A stretch of DNA of 64,000 nt, taken from contig JBMDXQ010000125.1 of assembly GCA_048594975.1 (NCBI GenBank), forward strand, positions 1-64,000, read 5' to 3'. A program made the position numbers and the translations under genes. This DNA is from JBMDXB01 sp048594975. GTDB taxonomy: Bacteria; Acidobacteriota; Vicinamibacteria; Vicinamibacterales; 2-12-FULL-66-21. The notes under the pieces were generated by a model. The model saw nothing but the letters and a program-made list of their open reading frames with translations. It searched no databases and was not told where the DNA came from. This document shows, one piece after another, positions 24,939-34,316 of the stretch. Every line of letters starts with the position of its first letter. Position 1 is the first letter of the stretch.

Positions 24939-27329
24939 GTGATCAGCCTGCGGCACGCCCTGCGATCGATCCGCCGCATGCCCGCGCTCGCCGCCGTGGT
25001 CGTGCTCTCTCTCGGCGCCGGGATCGGCGTGAACACCGTCGTCTTCTCGTGGATCCAGTCGCGGGTGCTCGAGCCGCTGCCCGGCGTCCGCGACGGATTC
25101 GACCTCCACCTGGTCGAGCCACGCACTGCCAACGGACTCTACCCCGGTGCGTCGTGGCCCGAGTATCGCGACCTGCGCGACGGCCTGCGCACGTTCGACG
25201 CGCTCATCGCCTTCCGCATGACGCCCGTGTACGTCGGCGAGCCGGGACAGGTCGAACGCGCGTACGGCCAGCTCGTCTCCGACAACTACTTCGAGGCGCT
25301 CGGACTGCATCCTCATCTCGGGCGGTTTCCCATGGCCGACGAGATGGCGGCCGGCGGCAGCCCGGTGGCCGTGATCTCGTACGACTGCTGGCGGACACGG
25401 TTCGCGGCAGACCCAAACGTCACGACCCGCAGCGTGCGGGTGAATGGCCGCCCCATGCCGATCGTCGGCGTGGCGCACGAAGCGTTCCAGGGCACGGTGA
25501 TGGGCGTGGCATTCGACCTGTGGCTGCCGGCGGCGCTGTCGCCCGACGAGTGGCGCTCGCTGGAAGCACGTAGTGCACGCGGCTTCTCGGTGATGGGCCG
25601 GCTGGCCCCGGGCGCGACCGCCGCCGCCGCGCGGGCGGAACTGGCGGGTGTGATGGGGCGTCTCGCGGCCGCGTTCCCGCAGACCAATGCGACCGTCGGA
25701 GCCGAGGTGCTCCGGATCTGGCAACCGCCGCGCGGACCGCAACGGATGTTGACCGCCGCGGTGGCGCTGCTGCAGGCGCTCATGCTGCTCCTGCTGCTGG
25801 CCGTCTGCGGCAACGCGGCAACGCTCGTCCTCGCCCGCGCGAGCGCCCGGCAGCGCGAGATGGGCATCCGGTTTGCGCTCGGCGCCACGCCGCGGCGCGT
25901 CTTCGCGCTGCTGCTCACCGAGAACATGGTGCTGGCGCTCGCCGGGGCGGCACTCGGCGCCGCAATCGCCGTGTGGGGCACCGAGGCCCTGCGCGCCGGG
26001 CCGATGATCCGCGGCGTCCCGCTGAAGTTCCAGACCAGCATCGACGGCACCGGCCTCGCCGTAGCCGCCGGGCTGGGCGTACTGTGCGGGCTGCTCGTCG
26101 GCCTGGCGCCGGCTCTCCAGCTCGGACGTGCCGGCGCGCAACTGGCCGGCCGCACGGGCGCAGCCCCCGCCGGACGGCACGAACTGCGGCTCGCGCTGAT
26201 GGGCATACAGGTGGGCCTGGCGCTCGTCGTGCTCGTCGTCGCCGCGATTGCCTTCCGCAGCTTCCTGGAGGCGCGGGGCACTGATCCCGGCTTCCGACGG
26301 GAAGGCGTGCTGCTCGCGACGTACGACTTCGCCGGACGACGCGTGTCGGGCGCGGTGACCCGGGCGTTCGCCGCCACGCTGCTCGACGCATTGCGTGCGC
26401 TGCCGGCGTTGGACTCCGCCGCGATCGCGACGTCGGTGCCGCTCGACATCCACGGGATGCCCTCGCTGTCCTTCAGGCTCGAAGGCCGCGCCCGGCCGGA
26501 CGTGATGGACCAGGCGCTCACCAACACGGTGACATCCGGCTACTTCGACCTGATGCGGATTCCGATCCTGGCGGGCACCGACTTCGCTCCCCTGGCCGAC
26601 GACGGCGTGACGGCACAGGCGATCGTGAACGAGGAGTTCGTGCGCCGTTACCTCGATGGCGGCCAGGCACCGGGGCGGCGCCTGGAGGTGCGCGGCCGCA
26701 CGACGACGATCGTCGGCGTGACCGGCAACTCGCTCTACAACGCGTTCGGCGAGCCGGCTGTTCCCATCATCTATCTCTCGTACCGGGACTGGTCATCGCG
26801 CCTCGGCGAGATCCACCTTCGTGTCCGGGCCGGCTCCGAGTCCGCCATTGCGCCCGAGGTGCGGCGCGTCGTGCGCACGATCGACCCGGAGCTGCCGCTC
26901 TTCAACGTCCGGACGCTGACCGAACACGTCGAGGCCAATCTGGTGTTCCGGCGCATCCCGGCGCGCATCTTCGCGGTGCTCGCGCCCCTGCTGCTGGCGT
27001 TGACATCGATGGGAATCTACGCGATCGTGGCCTACACCGTCTCGCTGCGCACCACGGAGATCGGAGTGCGCATGGCGCTCGGCGCGAGGCCCCCGCAGGT
27101 AGTCCGGCAGCTGGTCGGCGAGAGCCTGGCCGTTGCCGCCACCGGCGGCCTCGCGGGATGGACGCTCGCGTTCATCGGCGCGCGGAACTTCGCGTCGAGC
27201 CGGTCGGCGGACCTCGCGGTCTTTGCCGGCGTGCCGGTCGTCCTGCTCGCGGTGGCGGCGCTGGCGTGCTGGCTGCCCGCGCGCAGGGCCGCACGGGTCG
27301 ATCCGGCAGCGGCGCTGCGCGCCGAGTGA
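24939..27329 (+). CDS. ADOP-family FtsX/MacB-like permease, no prefix domain
   Basis: A 796-residue membrane protein beginning at GTG with SLRHALRSIRRMPALAAVVVLSLGAGIGVNTVVFSW; the usual LGIGANTAIF hallmark is altered to GAGIGVNTVVF. Two MacB/FtsX units follow, with IRFALGATPRRVFALLLTEN and IGVRMALGARPPQVVRQLV, and the C-terminus ARRAARVDPAAALRAE. The prefix domain is absent. It is downstream of the 40-residue peptide and divergent from the two-component operon, so it is a likely regulatory target. Substrate unknown; no ATPase gene nearby. Confidence 0.92.
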   Translation: MISLRHALRSIRRMPALAAVVVLSLGAGIGVNTVVFSWIQSRVLEPLPGVRDGFDLHLVEPRTANGLYPGASWPEYRDLRDGLRTFDALIAFRMTPVYVGEPGQVERAYGQLVSDNYFEALGLHPHLGRFPMADEMAAGGSPVAVISYDCWRTRFAADPNVTTRSVRVNGRPMPIVGVAHEAFQGTVMGVAFDLWLPAALSPDEWRSLEARSARGFSVMGRLAPGATAAAARAELAGVMGRLAAAFPQTNATVGAEVLRIWQPPRGPQRMLTAAVALLQALMLLLLLAVCGNAATLVLARASARQREMGIRFALGATPRRVFALLLTENMVLALAGAALGAAIAVWGTEALRAGPMIRGVPLKFQTSIDGTGLAVAAGLGVLCGLLVGLAPALQLGRAGAQLAGRTGAAPAGRHELRLALMGIQVGLALVVLVVAAIAFRSFLEARGTDPGFRREGVLLATYDFAGRRVSGAVTRAFAATLLDALRALPALDSAAIATSVPLDIHGMPSLSFRLEGRARPDVMDQALTNTVTSGYFDLMRIPILAGTDFAPLADDGVTAQAIVNEEFVRRYLDGGQAPGRRLEVRGRTTTIVGVTGNSLYNAFGEPAVPIIYLSYRDWSSRLGEIHLRVRAGSESAIAPEVRRVVRTIDPELPLFNVRTLTEHVEANLVFRRIPARIFAVLAPLLLALTSMGIYAIVAYTVSLRTTEIGVRMALGARPPQVVRQLVGESLAVAATGGLAGWTLAFIGARNFASSRSADLAVFAGVPVVLLAVAALACWLPARRAARVDPAAALRAE

Positions 27330-27428
27330 CCCGGCGCAGCGATCACGAACGATCAGCGTCTCGCCCGCCGCAGTGCCGCTATGTTAACGTGACGCCCAGA
27401 TCAGTCACTCCTCACGAGAGGAATCGAC

Positions 27429-28025
27429 ATGTTCACAGCATGGGGACTGGCAATCGTCCTGGCGGCGGCGCAGCAGCCGCCGGCGCCACAGCAACCGTCC
27501 GCGCCGCCGCCGAGCGCCAAGCCACCGGCCGCGCAGCAGGCGACGACGCCGCAGGTCGATCGGACGACGCTCTCCGGGAGCGCGACCTACACGTACAACA
27601 ACCTGAAGGGGTTCATCCTGCGCTCGGCAGAGAAGATGCCACCCGACCAGTTCGGGTTCCAGCCCACGCCCGAGGTCCGCAGTTTCGCGCAGATCCTGGC
27701 GCACATCGCCGACGGCAACTACCTCCTCTGCTCCCCGGCACTCGGCGAGGACAATCCGAACGGCAAGGCGATGGATGCGATCGAGAAGCAGAAGTTCGCG
27801 CTGGAACCGCTCCTCGCGAAGCTCAAGGACTCGTTCACCTACTGCGACCGGGCCTACGCGGCGCTGACCGACGCGAATGCGACCGACATTGTACCGTTGA
27901 TGACGTCGAAGCGCCCGCGCGTAGGCGTGCTCTGGTTCCACATCGCGCATGCCTTCGAACACTACGGCAACCTCGTCACCTACCTGCGCATCAAGGGGAT
28001 CGTCCCGCCCTCGAGCGAACGCTGA
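27429..28025 (+). CDS. DinB-family protein, exported
   Basis: A 198-residue protein with a signal peptide (about 1-16), a Pro/Gln-rich linker (17-50), and a DinB/YfiT four-helix domain. Histidines in AQILAHIADGNY and in FHIAHAFEHYGNL are positioned like the metal-binding triad of the family. Many DinB proteins are metal-dependent thiol transferases, often with bacillithiol or mycothiol, which would fit the bacilliredoxin at 8577, but that link is inference. Monocistronic, 99 bp after the ADOP gene. Confidence 0.86.
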   Translation: MFTAWGLAIVLAAAQQPPAPQQPSAPPPSAKPPAAQQATTPQVDRTTLSGSATYTYNNLKGFILRSAEKMPPDQFGFQPTPEVRSFAQILAHIADGNYLLCSPALGEDNPNGKAMDAIEKQKFALEPLLAKLKDSFTYCDRAYAALTDANATDIVPLMTSKRPRVGVLWFHIAHAFEHYGNLVTYLRIKGIVPPSSER

Positions 28026-28376
28026 TCGAAGCCTGGCCGCGACCGCTCTGGAGAAGGTATTGGCGCGCAGGGCGAACGGGATGAACTGACGCCGCGGCGG
28101 GATACCAACTCCCCGTTCAGGACCTCAATCGACCCGAGGACCGCATTGCCCATTGCGCGTGGGGCCCCACCCCGCGCGCCTTGACGCTCGCTTCGCTCGC
28201 GGGGGCGCTTTGCGCCTGCCGCCTCGCCTGCTCGGCGGAGCCGCTCACAAAACGAGTAGCGACATACCAAAACCGTAAGTCGCGGCGCCCGAAAGCTCGC
28301 CGAACGGCCCGGAATTGGCGGGAGCGACGGTGGGTGCGCCGGTTGCAGGGTCGAGCCTCTTTCCGGATCGACTCGC
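28026..28376. other. Non-coding stretch with GC palindromes
   Basis: About 350 bp without a credible gene. It contains the palindrome GTGGGGCCCCAC (28159-28170), like the elements at 4540-4573, and the GC-rich direct repetition GCTCGCTTCGCTCGC near 28189. Probably intergenic repeat sequence plus the promoter of the coiled-coil gene. Confidence 0.45.
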
Positions 28377-29822
28377 ATGGACTTCCGCGACTACGCTGCG
28401 ACGCAGACATCGGAGCTCGTCAGCCGGCTGCTGGCCGACTCCTCCTCCACTTCCCGTCTGCACCTGGCGCGACTCCGCGCTGCCGTGGACGACGTGATCG
28501 GGACGATCGAGAGCGCGCTGGAGGCGTCGGGGGACCGCGATCGCGAGGTGGAGGAAGTCGTCGAGCAGCTCGCCCGTGCGGCGGCCACGCACGCCGACGA
28601 ACGGGCAGCACGCGCGCTGGAACCGCTGCAGTCGGAACTGACGGCGCGCGCCGAAGAGGCCACGCTGCTCGCCGGATCGCTGGAGGAGGCACAGGGTCAG
28701 GTCGACGTGCTGCGCAGCGAGCTCGACGCCGCGCAGGCCCGGGCGGAGGCGCTCGCCGCGGAGCTCGAGTCGGCGCGCGCGCAGCTGGAAGATGCGCTGG
28801 CCGACCGCCTGCGCCTCGAGGAAACGGCGGCGGCGGCGACGAGCCAGGCGGAGGCGGCGGACGCCAAGCTCGAGGCGGTCACCGCGCTGTTCAAGACCAG
28901 CAACGCGCGCGTCAAGGTCCTCGAACGCACGCAGGAGGAGCACGATCGAGTGGTGCGCGGACTGCAGGCGCGGCTGCAGAACCTGCCGGCGCCCGGTGCG
29001 AGCGGCGAGGCCGGCGCGTTACCAGTGCTCGACGAGCTGCTCAACAGCTTCGAGGCGCTGTCCGCTTCGACCAGCATCGCGGACGTGCTGACCACGCTCA
29101 CCGAACAGCTGGCCGCCGACTTCAGCCGCGTGGCGCTCTTCCGCGTCAAGGGCAACCGGCTCGAAGGAGAGCACCAGATCGGCATCGATCTTCCGTCCGA
29201 CGTGGCCAAGGTCGTCATGCCACTCAGCATGGACTCGCTGCTCACCCGCGCGGCGAGCTCGGGCGCGCTGCTGCGCCTCATCGAGAGCGAACTGGCGGAC
29301 AGCAGCCGCGCCCCGTTTGCCGGATCGCCGAGCTGCGCGCTCGCGCTGCCCGTCGTCGTCAACGGCGAAACGCTGGCCGTCGTCTACGCCGACGACTCCG
29401 GCCAGGCGGAGAGCGACCGCGGCGCGGTCGATCTCGATCGGAGCGCGCGCGTCGCCGACGCGCTCGGACGGCACGCCGTCGCGTTGATCGCGCGGCTGAC
29501 CACCGAGCTGAAGACGCTCGCCGAGCTGCGCGCCTACGCCGATCTCCTGCTGAAGGAGATGGAGCAGATGTACACCGCGGACGTCGAGGCCGGCCAGTCG
29601 GGTCAAACGTTGATGAACCTGCTGAAGAGCAACCTCGAATACGCGCGCAGCATCTACGCGAGCCGCGTCGCGCACGAGGGGGCGGACGCGGCGTCGCTGC
29701 TCGAGGACCAGATCGCGCTGGTCATCGACACGCGGGTGGACACGCCGTTCGGCCGCGACCTGGCGGTCGCGCTCGGCAGCGGCGACCCGGCGCTGTTGGT
29801 GCGACTCTCCGCCGGCGCGTAA
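28377..29822 (+). CDS. Long coiled-coil protein with GAF domain
   Basis: A 481-residue cytoplasmic protein. Residues about 30-210 are a nearly unbroken coiled coil (LQSELTARAEEATLLAGSLEEAQGQVDVLRSELDAAQ and similar heptads). About 245-385 form a GAF domain (LTTLTEQLAADFSRVALFRVKGNRLEGEHQIG ... ALPVVVNGETLAVVYADD), followed by helices. There is no output domain, so it may be a scaffold or sensor that works through a partner. A strong hairpin terminator follows. No signal peptide; start ATG 28377. No family beyond the domains is recognised. Confidence 0.75.
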   Translation: MDFRDYAATQTSELVSRLLADSSSTSRLHLARLRAAVDDVIGTIESALEASGDRDREVEEVVEQLARAAATHADERAARALEPLQSELTARAEEATLLAGSLEEAQGQVDVLRSELDAAQARAEALAAELESARAQLEDALADRLRLEETAAAATSQAEAADAKLEAVTALFKTSNARVKVLERTQEEHDRVVRGLQARLQNLPAPGASGEAGALPVLDELLNSFEALSASTSIADVLTTLTEQLAADFSRVALFRVKGNRLEGEHQIGIDLPSDVAKVVMPLSMDSLLTRAASSGALLRLIESELADSSRAPFAGSPSCALALPVVVNGETLAVVYADDSGQAESDRGAVDLDRSARVADALGRHAVALIARLTTELKTLAELRAYADLLLKEMEQMYTADVEAGQSGQTLMNLLKSNLEYARSIYASRVAHEGADAASLLEDQIALVIDTRVDTPFGRDLAVALGSGDPALLVRLSAGA

Positions 29823-29842
29823 CCCCTGCCGGCCGAGGAAAA

Positions 29843-29886
29843 AGAGGGGCTGCCTCCTTTCCCGAAAAGGTGGCAGCCCCCTTTTC
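29843..29886 (+). terminator. Intrinsic terminator after the coiled-coil/GAF gene
   Basis: GGGGCTGCC (29846-29854) pairs with GGCAGCCCC (29872-29880), extended by CCTTTTC/AAAAGG pairing in the loop, and is followed by CTTTTCTT. It lies 20 bp after the stop codon. A closely similar hairpin is at 50361-50403. Confidence 0.8.
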
Positions 29887-30042
29887 TTGCGATTCTCCAC
29901 GAAGTCCTTCCCGCTCTGAGGTTTGGCAGTGGGGTCGCGCGCAGACGCACGCCAGCGCAAAGACACCAGCCACGACTCCGGAAGAGCGGGGCGTTCACGT
30001 CGGGTTATCATTGCCGGTCCCCCTTCAGGAGGTCATGGCACG

Positions 30043-31782
30043 ATGAACGCCCGTCGTCTCTTTACACCTCTGGTCGCGCTGCTGGTCCTGCTCGTCGCCG
30101 GGCACGGCGTGGCGCAGGCGCCGCAGCCGCAGCCCGCCGCGCCCAACCACGTCCACTACACGCAGCCGCCGGAGCAGAAGCCCTCACCCACCGGCGCCCT
30201 GGCGCCACGGCTGCAGAATCTCGGGACGCACAGCTTCCCGGTGTCGACCAAGAACAAGCAGGCGCAGCTGTTCATCAACCAGGGCGTCAACCTCGCCTAC
30301 GCGTTCAACCACGCCGAGTCGCACCGCGCCTTCCGCGAGGCCGCCCGCCTCGACTCGACGCTGGCGATGGCGTACTGGGGACAAGCGCTGGTGCTCGGCC
30401 CGAACATCAACGCGCTGATGGAACCGAACGAGGAACCGAACGCCCGGCAGCTCGCCGAGAAGGCGGCGTCGCTCAAGGCCCGCGCCTCGGCGCGCGAACG
30501 CGCGCTCATCGACGCGCTGCTCCAGCGCTACTCGGGTCGCGGCGAAGACCGCCGGGCGCGCGACGAGGCGTACGCCGCGGCGATGCGCAAGGTCCACCAG
30601 CAGTTCCCCGCCGACCCCGACGTCGCGATGCTCTACGTCGAATCGGTCATGGACCTGCGCCCGTGGGGCTACTGGACTGGCGACGGACGCCCGCACGAGG
30701 GCATCGCCGAGATCGTGGCGCTCACTGAACAGGTGATTGCGCGCCACCCCAGGCACCCGGGGGCGCTCCACATGTATATCCACCAGATGGAAGCGCACAC
30801 CCCGGCGAAAGCGGAGAAAGCCGCCGACACCCTGCTGACGCTGATGCCGGCGGCGGGACACATAGTGCACATGCCGTCGCACATCTACCAGCGCATCGGC
30901 CGCTACGCCGACGCGGCGCGCAGCAACGAGCTCGCGATGCAGGCCGACGAGGACTACATCACCCAGTGCCGGGCACAGGGCCTGTACCCGATGGCCTATT
31001 ACCCGCACAACATCCACTTCTTCTGGTTCGCCGTTACCGCCGAGGGCCGCAGCGCCGCGGCCATCGAGAGCGCGCGCAAGCTCGCGGCGCGCGTCGACGA
31101 CCAGACGCTGAAGGTTGTCCCGATTCTCGCGGCGTTCCGGGTCGTCCCCTATTACGCGCTGACGCGGTTCGGCAGGTGGAACGAGATGTTGAAGGAACCC
31201 GAGCCTCCCGGCCATCCCTTCCTGCGCGGCACCTGGCACTACGCCCGCGGCCTGGCGCGCGTCGCCACCGGACAACTGGCGGAGGCCGAACAGGAGCTCG
31301 CGCGGGTGAACGAGATCCTGAAGGACCCGGTCCTCGATCAGCCGTTGTTCTCGCAGAACACCGGGCGCGCGGTCCTCGCGATCGCGCCGGCCGTGCTCGG
31401 CGGGGAGATCGCGGCGGCGCGCCGCGACTACGACGCCGCGATCGCGCTGCTGTCGCGCGCGGTGCGGCTCGAAGACGGCCTGGTCTACACCGAGCCCGCG
31501 GAATGGCACTTTCCGCCGCGCCATGCGCTCGGCGCCGTGCTGCTCGAAGCCGGCCGGCCGGCCGAGGCGGAAACGGTCTACTGGGACGACCTGCGCCGCA
31601 ACACTGAGAACGGCTGGGCGCTGTTCGGCGTCTGGCAGGCGTTGACCGCCCAGGGCAAGAAGGCTGACGCCGAGCTCGCCGAAGCTCGCTTCACGAAGGC
31701 CTGGGCGCGCGCCGACGTGTCGCTGAACTCTTCGCGGTTCGGGCGGAAGGCTCCGGTGACGACGACCGCGAGCGGCCGGTAA
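30043..31782 (+). CDS. Exported TPR-repeat protein
   Basis: A 579-residue protein with a signal peptide (1-24) and at least four or five tetratricopeptide-like helical repeats: AYAFNHAESHRAFREAARLDSTLAMAYWGQAL (about 90-120), VMPAAGHIVHMPSHIYQRIGRYADAARSNELAMQAD (about 270-305), and a C-terminal set ending LEAGRPAEAETVYWDDLRRNTENGWALFGVWQALTAQGK. The HMPSHIYxRIGRY stretch is typical of a widespread family of secreted TPR proteins of unknown role. AGGAGG at 30027-30032 sets the start at ATG 30043. Confidence 0.84.
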   Translation: MNARRLFTPLVALLVLLVAGHGVAQAPQPQPAAPNHVHYTQPPEQKPSPTGALAPRLQNLGTHSFPVSTKNKQAQLFINQGVNLAYAFNHAESHRAFREAARLDSTLAMAYWGQALVLGPNINALMEPNEEPNARQLAEKAASLKARASARERALIDALLQRYSGRGEDRRARDEAYAAAMRKVHQQFPADPDVAMLYVESVMDLRPWGYWTGDGRPHEGIAEIVALTEQVIARHPRHPGALHMYIHQMEAHTPAKAEKAADTLLTLMPAAGHIVHMPSHIYQRIGRYADAARSNELAMQADEDYITQCRAQGLYPMAYYPHNIHFFWFAVTAEGRSAAAIESARKLAARVDDQTLKVVPILAAFRVVPYYALTRFGRWNEMLKEPEPPGHPFLRGTWHYARGLARVATGQLAEAEQELARVNEILKDPVLDQPLFSQNTGRAVLAIAPAVLGGEIAAARRDYDAAIALLSRAVRLEDGLVYTEPAEWHFPPRHALGAVLLEAGRPAEAETVYWDDLRRNTENGWALFGVWQALTAQGKKADAELAEARFTKAWARADVSLNSSRFGRKAPVTTTASGR

Positions 31783-31804
31783 CGGACCGGCGCGGACCAA
31801 GAAA

Positions 31805-31841
31805 CAGGGAGCCAGGGTCGCTGCCGCGTCCCTGCTCCCTG
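31805..31841. terminator. Bidirectional hairpin between convergent genes
   Basis: CAGGGAGCCAGGG (31805-31817) pairs with TCCCTGCTCCCTG (31829-31841) with one bulge. It lies between the convergent TPR and GMC genes. No T-run follows on either strand, so it may terminate weakly or act by blocking. Confidence 0.5.
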
Positions 31842-31869
31842 CCGGGAGGCAGTCCGCGACCGCACGGTC

Positions 31870-33579
31870 CTACAGCGCCCCCTGCTTCATCTGCTCCATC
31901 AGGTAGTCGGTCGATCGGACCGCCAGCGCCATGATCGTCAGCGTCGGGTTCTGGCAGCCGCACGAGACGAAGCATGACCCGTCCATCACGAACAGGTTGC
32001 CGATGTCGTGCGTCTGCTGGAACGGGGTGAGCACGGACGTCTTCGGATCGCGGCCCATGCGCGCCACGCCGACCTCGTGGATGCCCATGCCCGGCACGCG
32101 GTTGGGCACCGTCCACGGACGGATGTTCTTCGCCCCCGCGGCATCGAGCATCTCGGCGGCGGTCTCCGCCATGTCGGGGATCATCGCTTGCTCGTTCTCG
32201 CTCCACGTCATGTGGATGCGCAGCACCGGGATGCCGAAGACGTCGACCGTGTTCGGGTCGATCTCGACGTAGTTGTCGGGCCGCGCGAGGCACTCGCCGA
32301 AGCCGGACAGCCCGAGCGAGTTGACCGACTGCCGCACGGCCTGCTTGAACGCCTCGCCGAAGCCGGGCGCATTGAGGTTGAAGTTCACGCTCGCGCCGCC
32401 CTGGAATCCATAGCCGCGCAGGAAGCCCTTGTGGCGAGCGCCGTCCTTCGTATTGCGGAACCGGATCACGTACAGCCCGTTGGGCCGGCGCGGCCCGTCG
32501 AGGCTCGCCTTGGCCGGCAGGTCGGGGAACTCACCCGACGCGCCTCCCGCCACCCAGAGGTGATCCTGCAGGTACTTGCCGAGGAGGCCGCTCGAGTTCG
32601 CCAGCCCGCCGGCGTACCGGCGCGTTGCGGAGTTGAACAGCACGCGCACCGACTCGAGCGCCTGCGCGCACAGCACGACGACGCGGCCGTAGACCTCGCG
32701 CGGCTGACGGGTCACGCGATCGATGTAGAGCACGCCGCGGGCGCGGTTGCGCGCCTCGTCCATGAGGACCTGGTAGACGAGCGCGTTGGTGATCAACGTG
32801 CACCGGCCGGTCTTCACGGCGTCGGCGACGGTGGTGAACGCCGAGTTGAAGTACGAGCGCGTCACGCACCCGAGCTCGCAGGGTCCGCAGTAGTGGCACG
32901 CCATACGGCCGTTGATCGGCTTCGTGATGTTCGCCGCGCGGCCGAGCGTGACGGTGCGCCCCAGCTTCTGCTTCACGCGCGTGCGCAGCTGCGTCTCCGC
33001 GCAGCTCATGCTCATCGGCGGATGGAACCGTCCGTCGGGCAGCTCGGGAACTCCCTCGGCAATGCCGGTAATGCCTACGTACTCCTCGACGAGATCGTAG
33101 TACGGCGCCAGGTCGGCGTAGCCGATCGGCCAGTCGTCGCCATAGCCGTCGAACGACGCCCCCTTCAAGTCCTGCTCGCTCAGGCGATAGCTCTGTCGGC
33201 CCCATACGTTCGTACGGCCGCCGACGATGCGCATCCGTCCCTGCCAGGAGAACGGCTTCTCCCTCGGCGTCGTGTACGGCTCCTCCAGGTCGTTGACAAA
33301 CCAGTCGTAGTTCTCCTCGCGGCAGGCGTAGCAGTCCTTCTGCACCGGGCGCGTGCGCCGGATCACGTCCGGCATGCTGTTGCGGTATTTCGGCTCGAAC
33401 GGGCGCGTGTGCTCGCGGTAGTCGGCCGGCGTGTGCGCGCGACCGGCATCGAGCAGGGCGATCCGCACCCCCGCCTCGGCGAGCCGCTTCGCGACCCACC
33501 CACCGGACGCGCCGGAGCCGATCACGAGCACGTCGAACGTCTGTCCTGCCTGATCCTGTCTGGTGGTCTGCACGGGCAC
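31870..33579 (-). CDS. GMC-family FAD oxidoreductase (large subunit type)
   Basis: A 569-residue flavoprotein. The FAD-binding motif is VLVIGSGASGGWVAKRLAEAG (GxGxxG near residue 20). Other GMC features are GRTNVWGRQSYR, GPCELGC with a cluster of cysteines (CHYCGPCELGC, about 231-241), and the C-terminal NPTLTIMALAVRSTDYL. It lacks a signal peptide. The divergent neighbour is a Tat-signal subunit of the gluconate-dehydrogenase subunit 3 type, so the pair should form a periplasmic sugar or polyol dehydrogenase, the large subunit being carried out with the small one. No cytochrome c gene is adjacent. Confidence 0.91.
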   Translation of the reverse strand: MPVQTTRQDQAGQTFDVLVIGSGASGGWVAKRLAEAGVRIALLDAGRAHTPADYREHTRPFEPKYRNSMPDVIRRTRPVQKDCYACREENYDWFVNDLEEPYTTPREKPFSWQGRMRIVGGRTNVWGRQSYRLSEQDLKGASFDGYGDDWPIGYADLAPYYDLVEEYVGITGIAEGVPELPDGRFHPPMSMSCAETQLRTRVKQKLGRTVTLGRAANITKPINGRMACHYCGPCELGCVTRSYFNSAFTTVADAVKTGRCTLITNALVYQVLMDEARNRARGVLYIDRVTRQPREVYGRVVVLCAQALESVRVLFNSATRRYAGGLANSSGLLGKYLQDHLWVAGGASGEFPDLPAKASLDGPRRPNGLYVIRFRNTKDGARHKGFLRGYGFQGGASVNFNLNAPGFGEAFKQAVRQSVNSLGLSGFGECLARPDNYVEIDPNTVDVFGIPVLRIHMTWSENEQAMIPDMAETAAEMLDAAGAKNIRPWTVPNRVPGMGIHEVGVARMGRDPKTSVLTPFQQTHDIGNLFVMDGSCFVSCGCQNPTLTIMALAVRSTDYLMEQMKQGAL

Positions 33580-33677
33580 CTGCCTCGGGACTCGACGTGC
33601 CCAATGGTAAACTGACGCGTTGGTCGGTTGAAAGCACCTATGCCGCCGGCGCGTTCTGCACCGCCGAGGTCGCTCCT

Positions 33678-34316
33678 ATGGCCACACGCCGTGAAATGCT
33701 GCAGGCGCTCGCCGCTTCGCTCGGCGCCGGCGCCATCGTACCGGGACTCGCCGCCGATCATCTCCACCGTCACCTCGCCGTGCCCGGCGCGGTCGAGCAG
33801 GCGGACGTGAAGTCGAAAGCCGCAGCCTACAAGCCGGCGTTCCTCGACGCGCATCAGCTCGCGACCGTCGCGTCGCTCGCCGAGCGCCTCGTGCCCGGCG
33901 CTTCGCGCGCGAATACGGCCGAGTTCATCGACCAGCTGCTCGCCGCCGATTCGCACGACGATCAGCGTGCGTTCCTCGTGGCGCTCGGTGCGGTCGAGGG
34001 TCAGGCGCTGGCGCGCGGCCGCCGGCCGTGGATCAAGCTCACCGACGCCGAACAGATCGCCATCCTCACCGACGCGTCGACCATGGCGCCGTCAGAAGCG
34101 CCGCCGAAGCCGTGGACCAGGGGCGAGCCGGTCTCCTACGGCCGCGTGCCGGAGCCGCCCGCGCCGTTGACGCTCCGCGATCACTTCGACCTGCTCAAGC
34201 GCTGGATTGCCGGCGCCTACTACTCGTCGGAGATCGGCATGAAGGAGCTCGGGTGGACGGGCAACGTGGTACACCCCGCGTTTCCGGGGTGCGACCATCC
34301 CGGCGGTCACGCCTGA
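33678..34316 (+). CDS. Gluconate 2-dehydrogenase subunit 3-family protein
   Basis: A 212-residue small subunit. It begins MATRREMLQALAASLGAGAIVPGLAA, a twin-arginine signal (TRREML), and continues with the family features FLDAHQLATVASLAERLVPG and DHFDLLKRWIAGAYYSSEIGMKELGWTG. In known enzymes (gluconate dehydrogenase, 3-ketoglycoside-forming LacA/LacC systems) this subunit exports and stabilises the GMC subunit. The ATG at 33678 is preferred over 33597 because it gives the Tat signal. Its 3' end overlaps the convergent PHP gene by 10 bp. Confidence 0.88.
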   Translation: MATRREMLQALAASLGAGAIVPGLAADHLHRHLAVPGAVEQADVKSKAAAYKPAFLDAHQLATVASLAERLVPGASRANTAEFIDQLLAADSHDDQRAFLVALGAVEGQALARGRRPWIKLTDAEQIAILTDASTMAPSEAPPKPWTRGEPVSYGRVPEPPAPLTLRDHFDLLKRWIAGAYYSSEIGMKELGWTGNVVHPAFPGCDHPGGHA

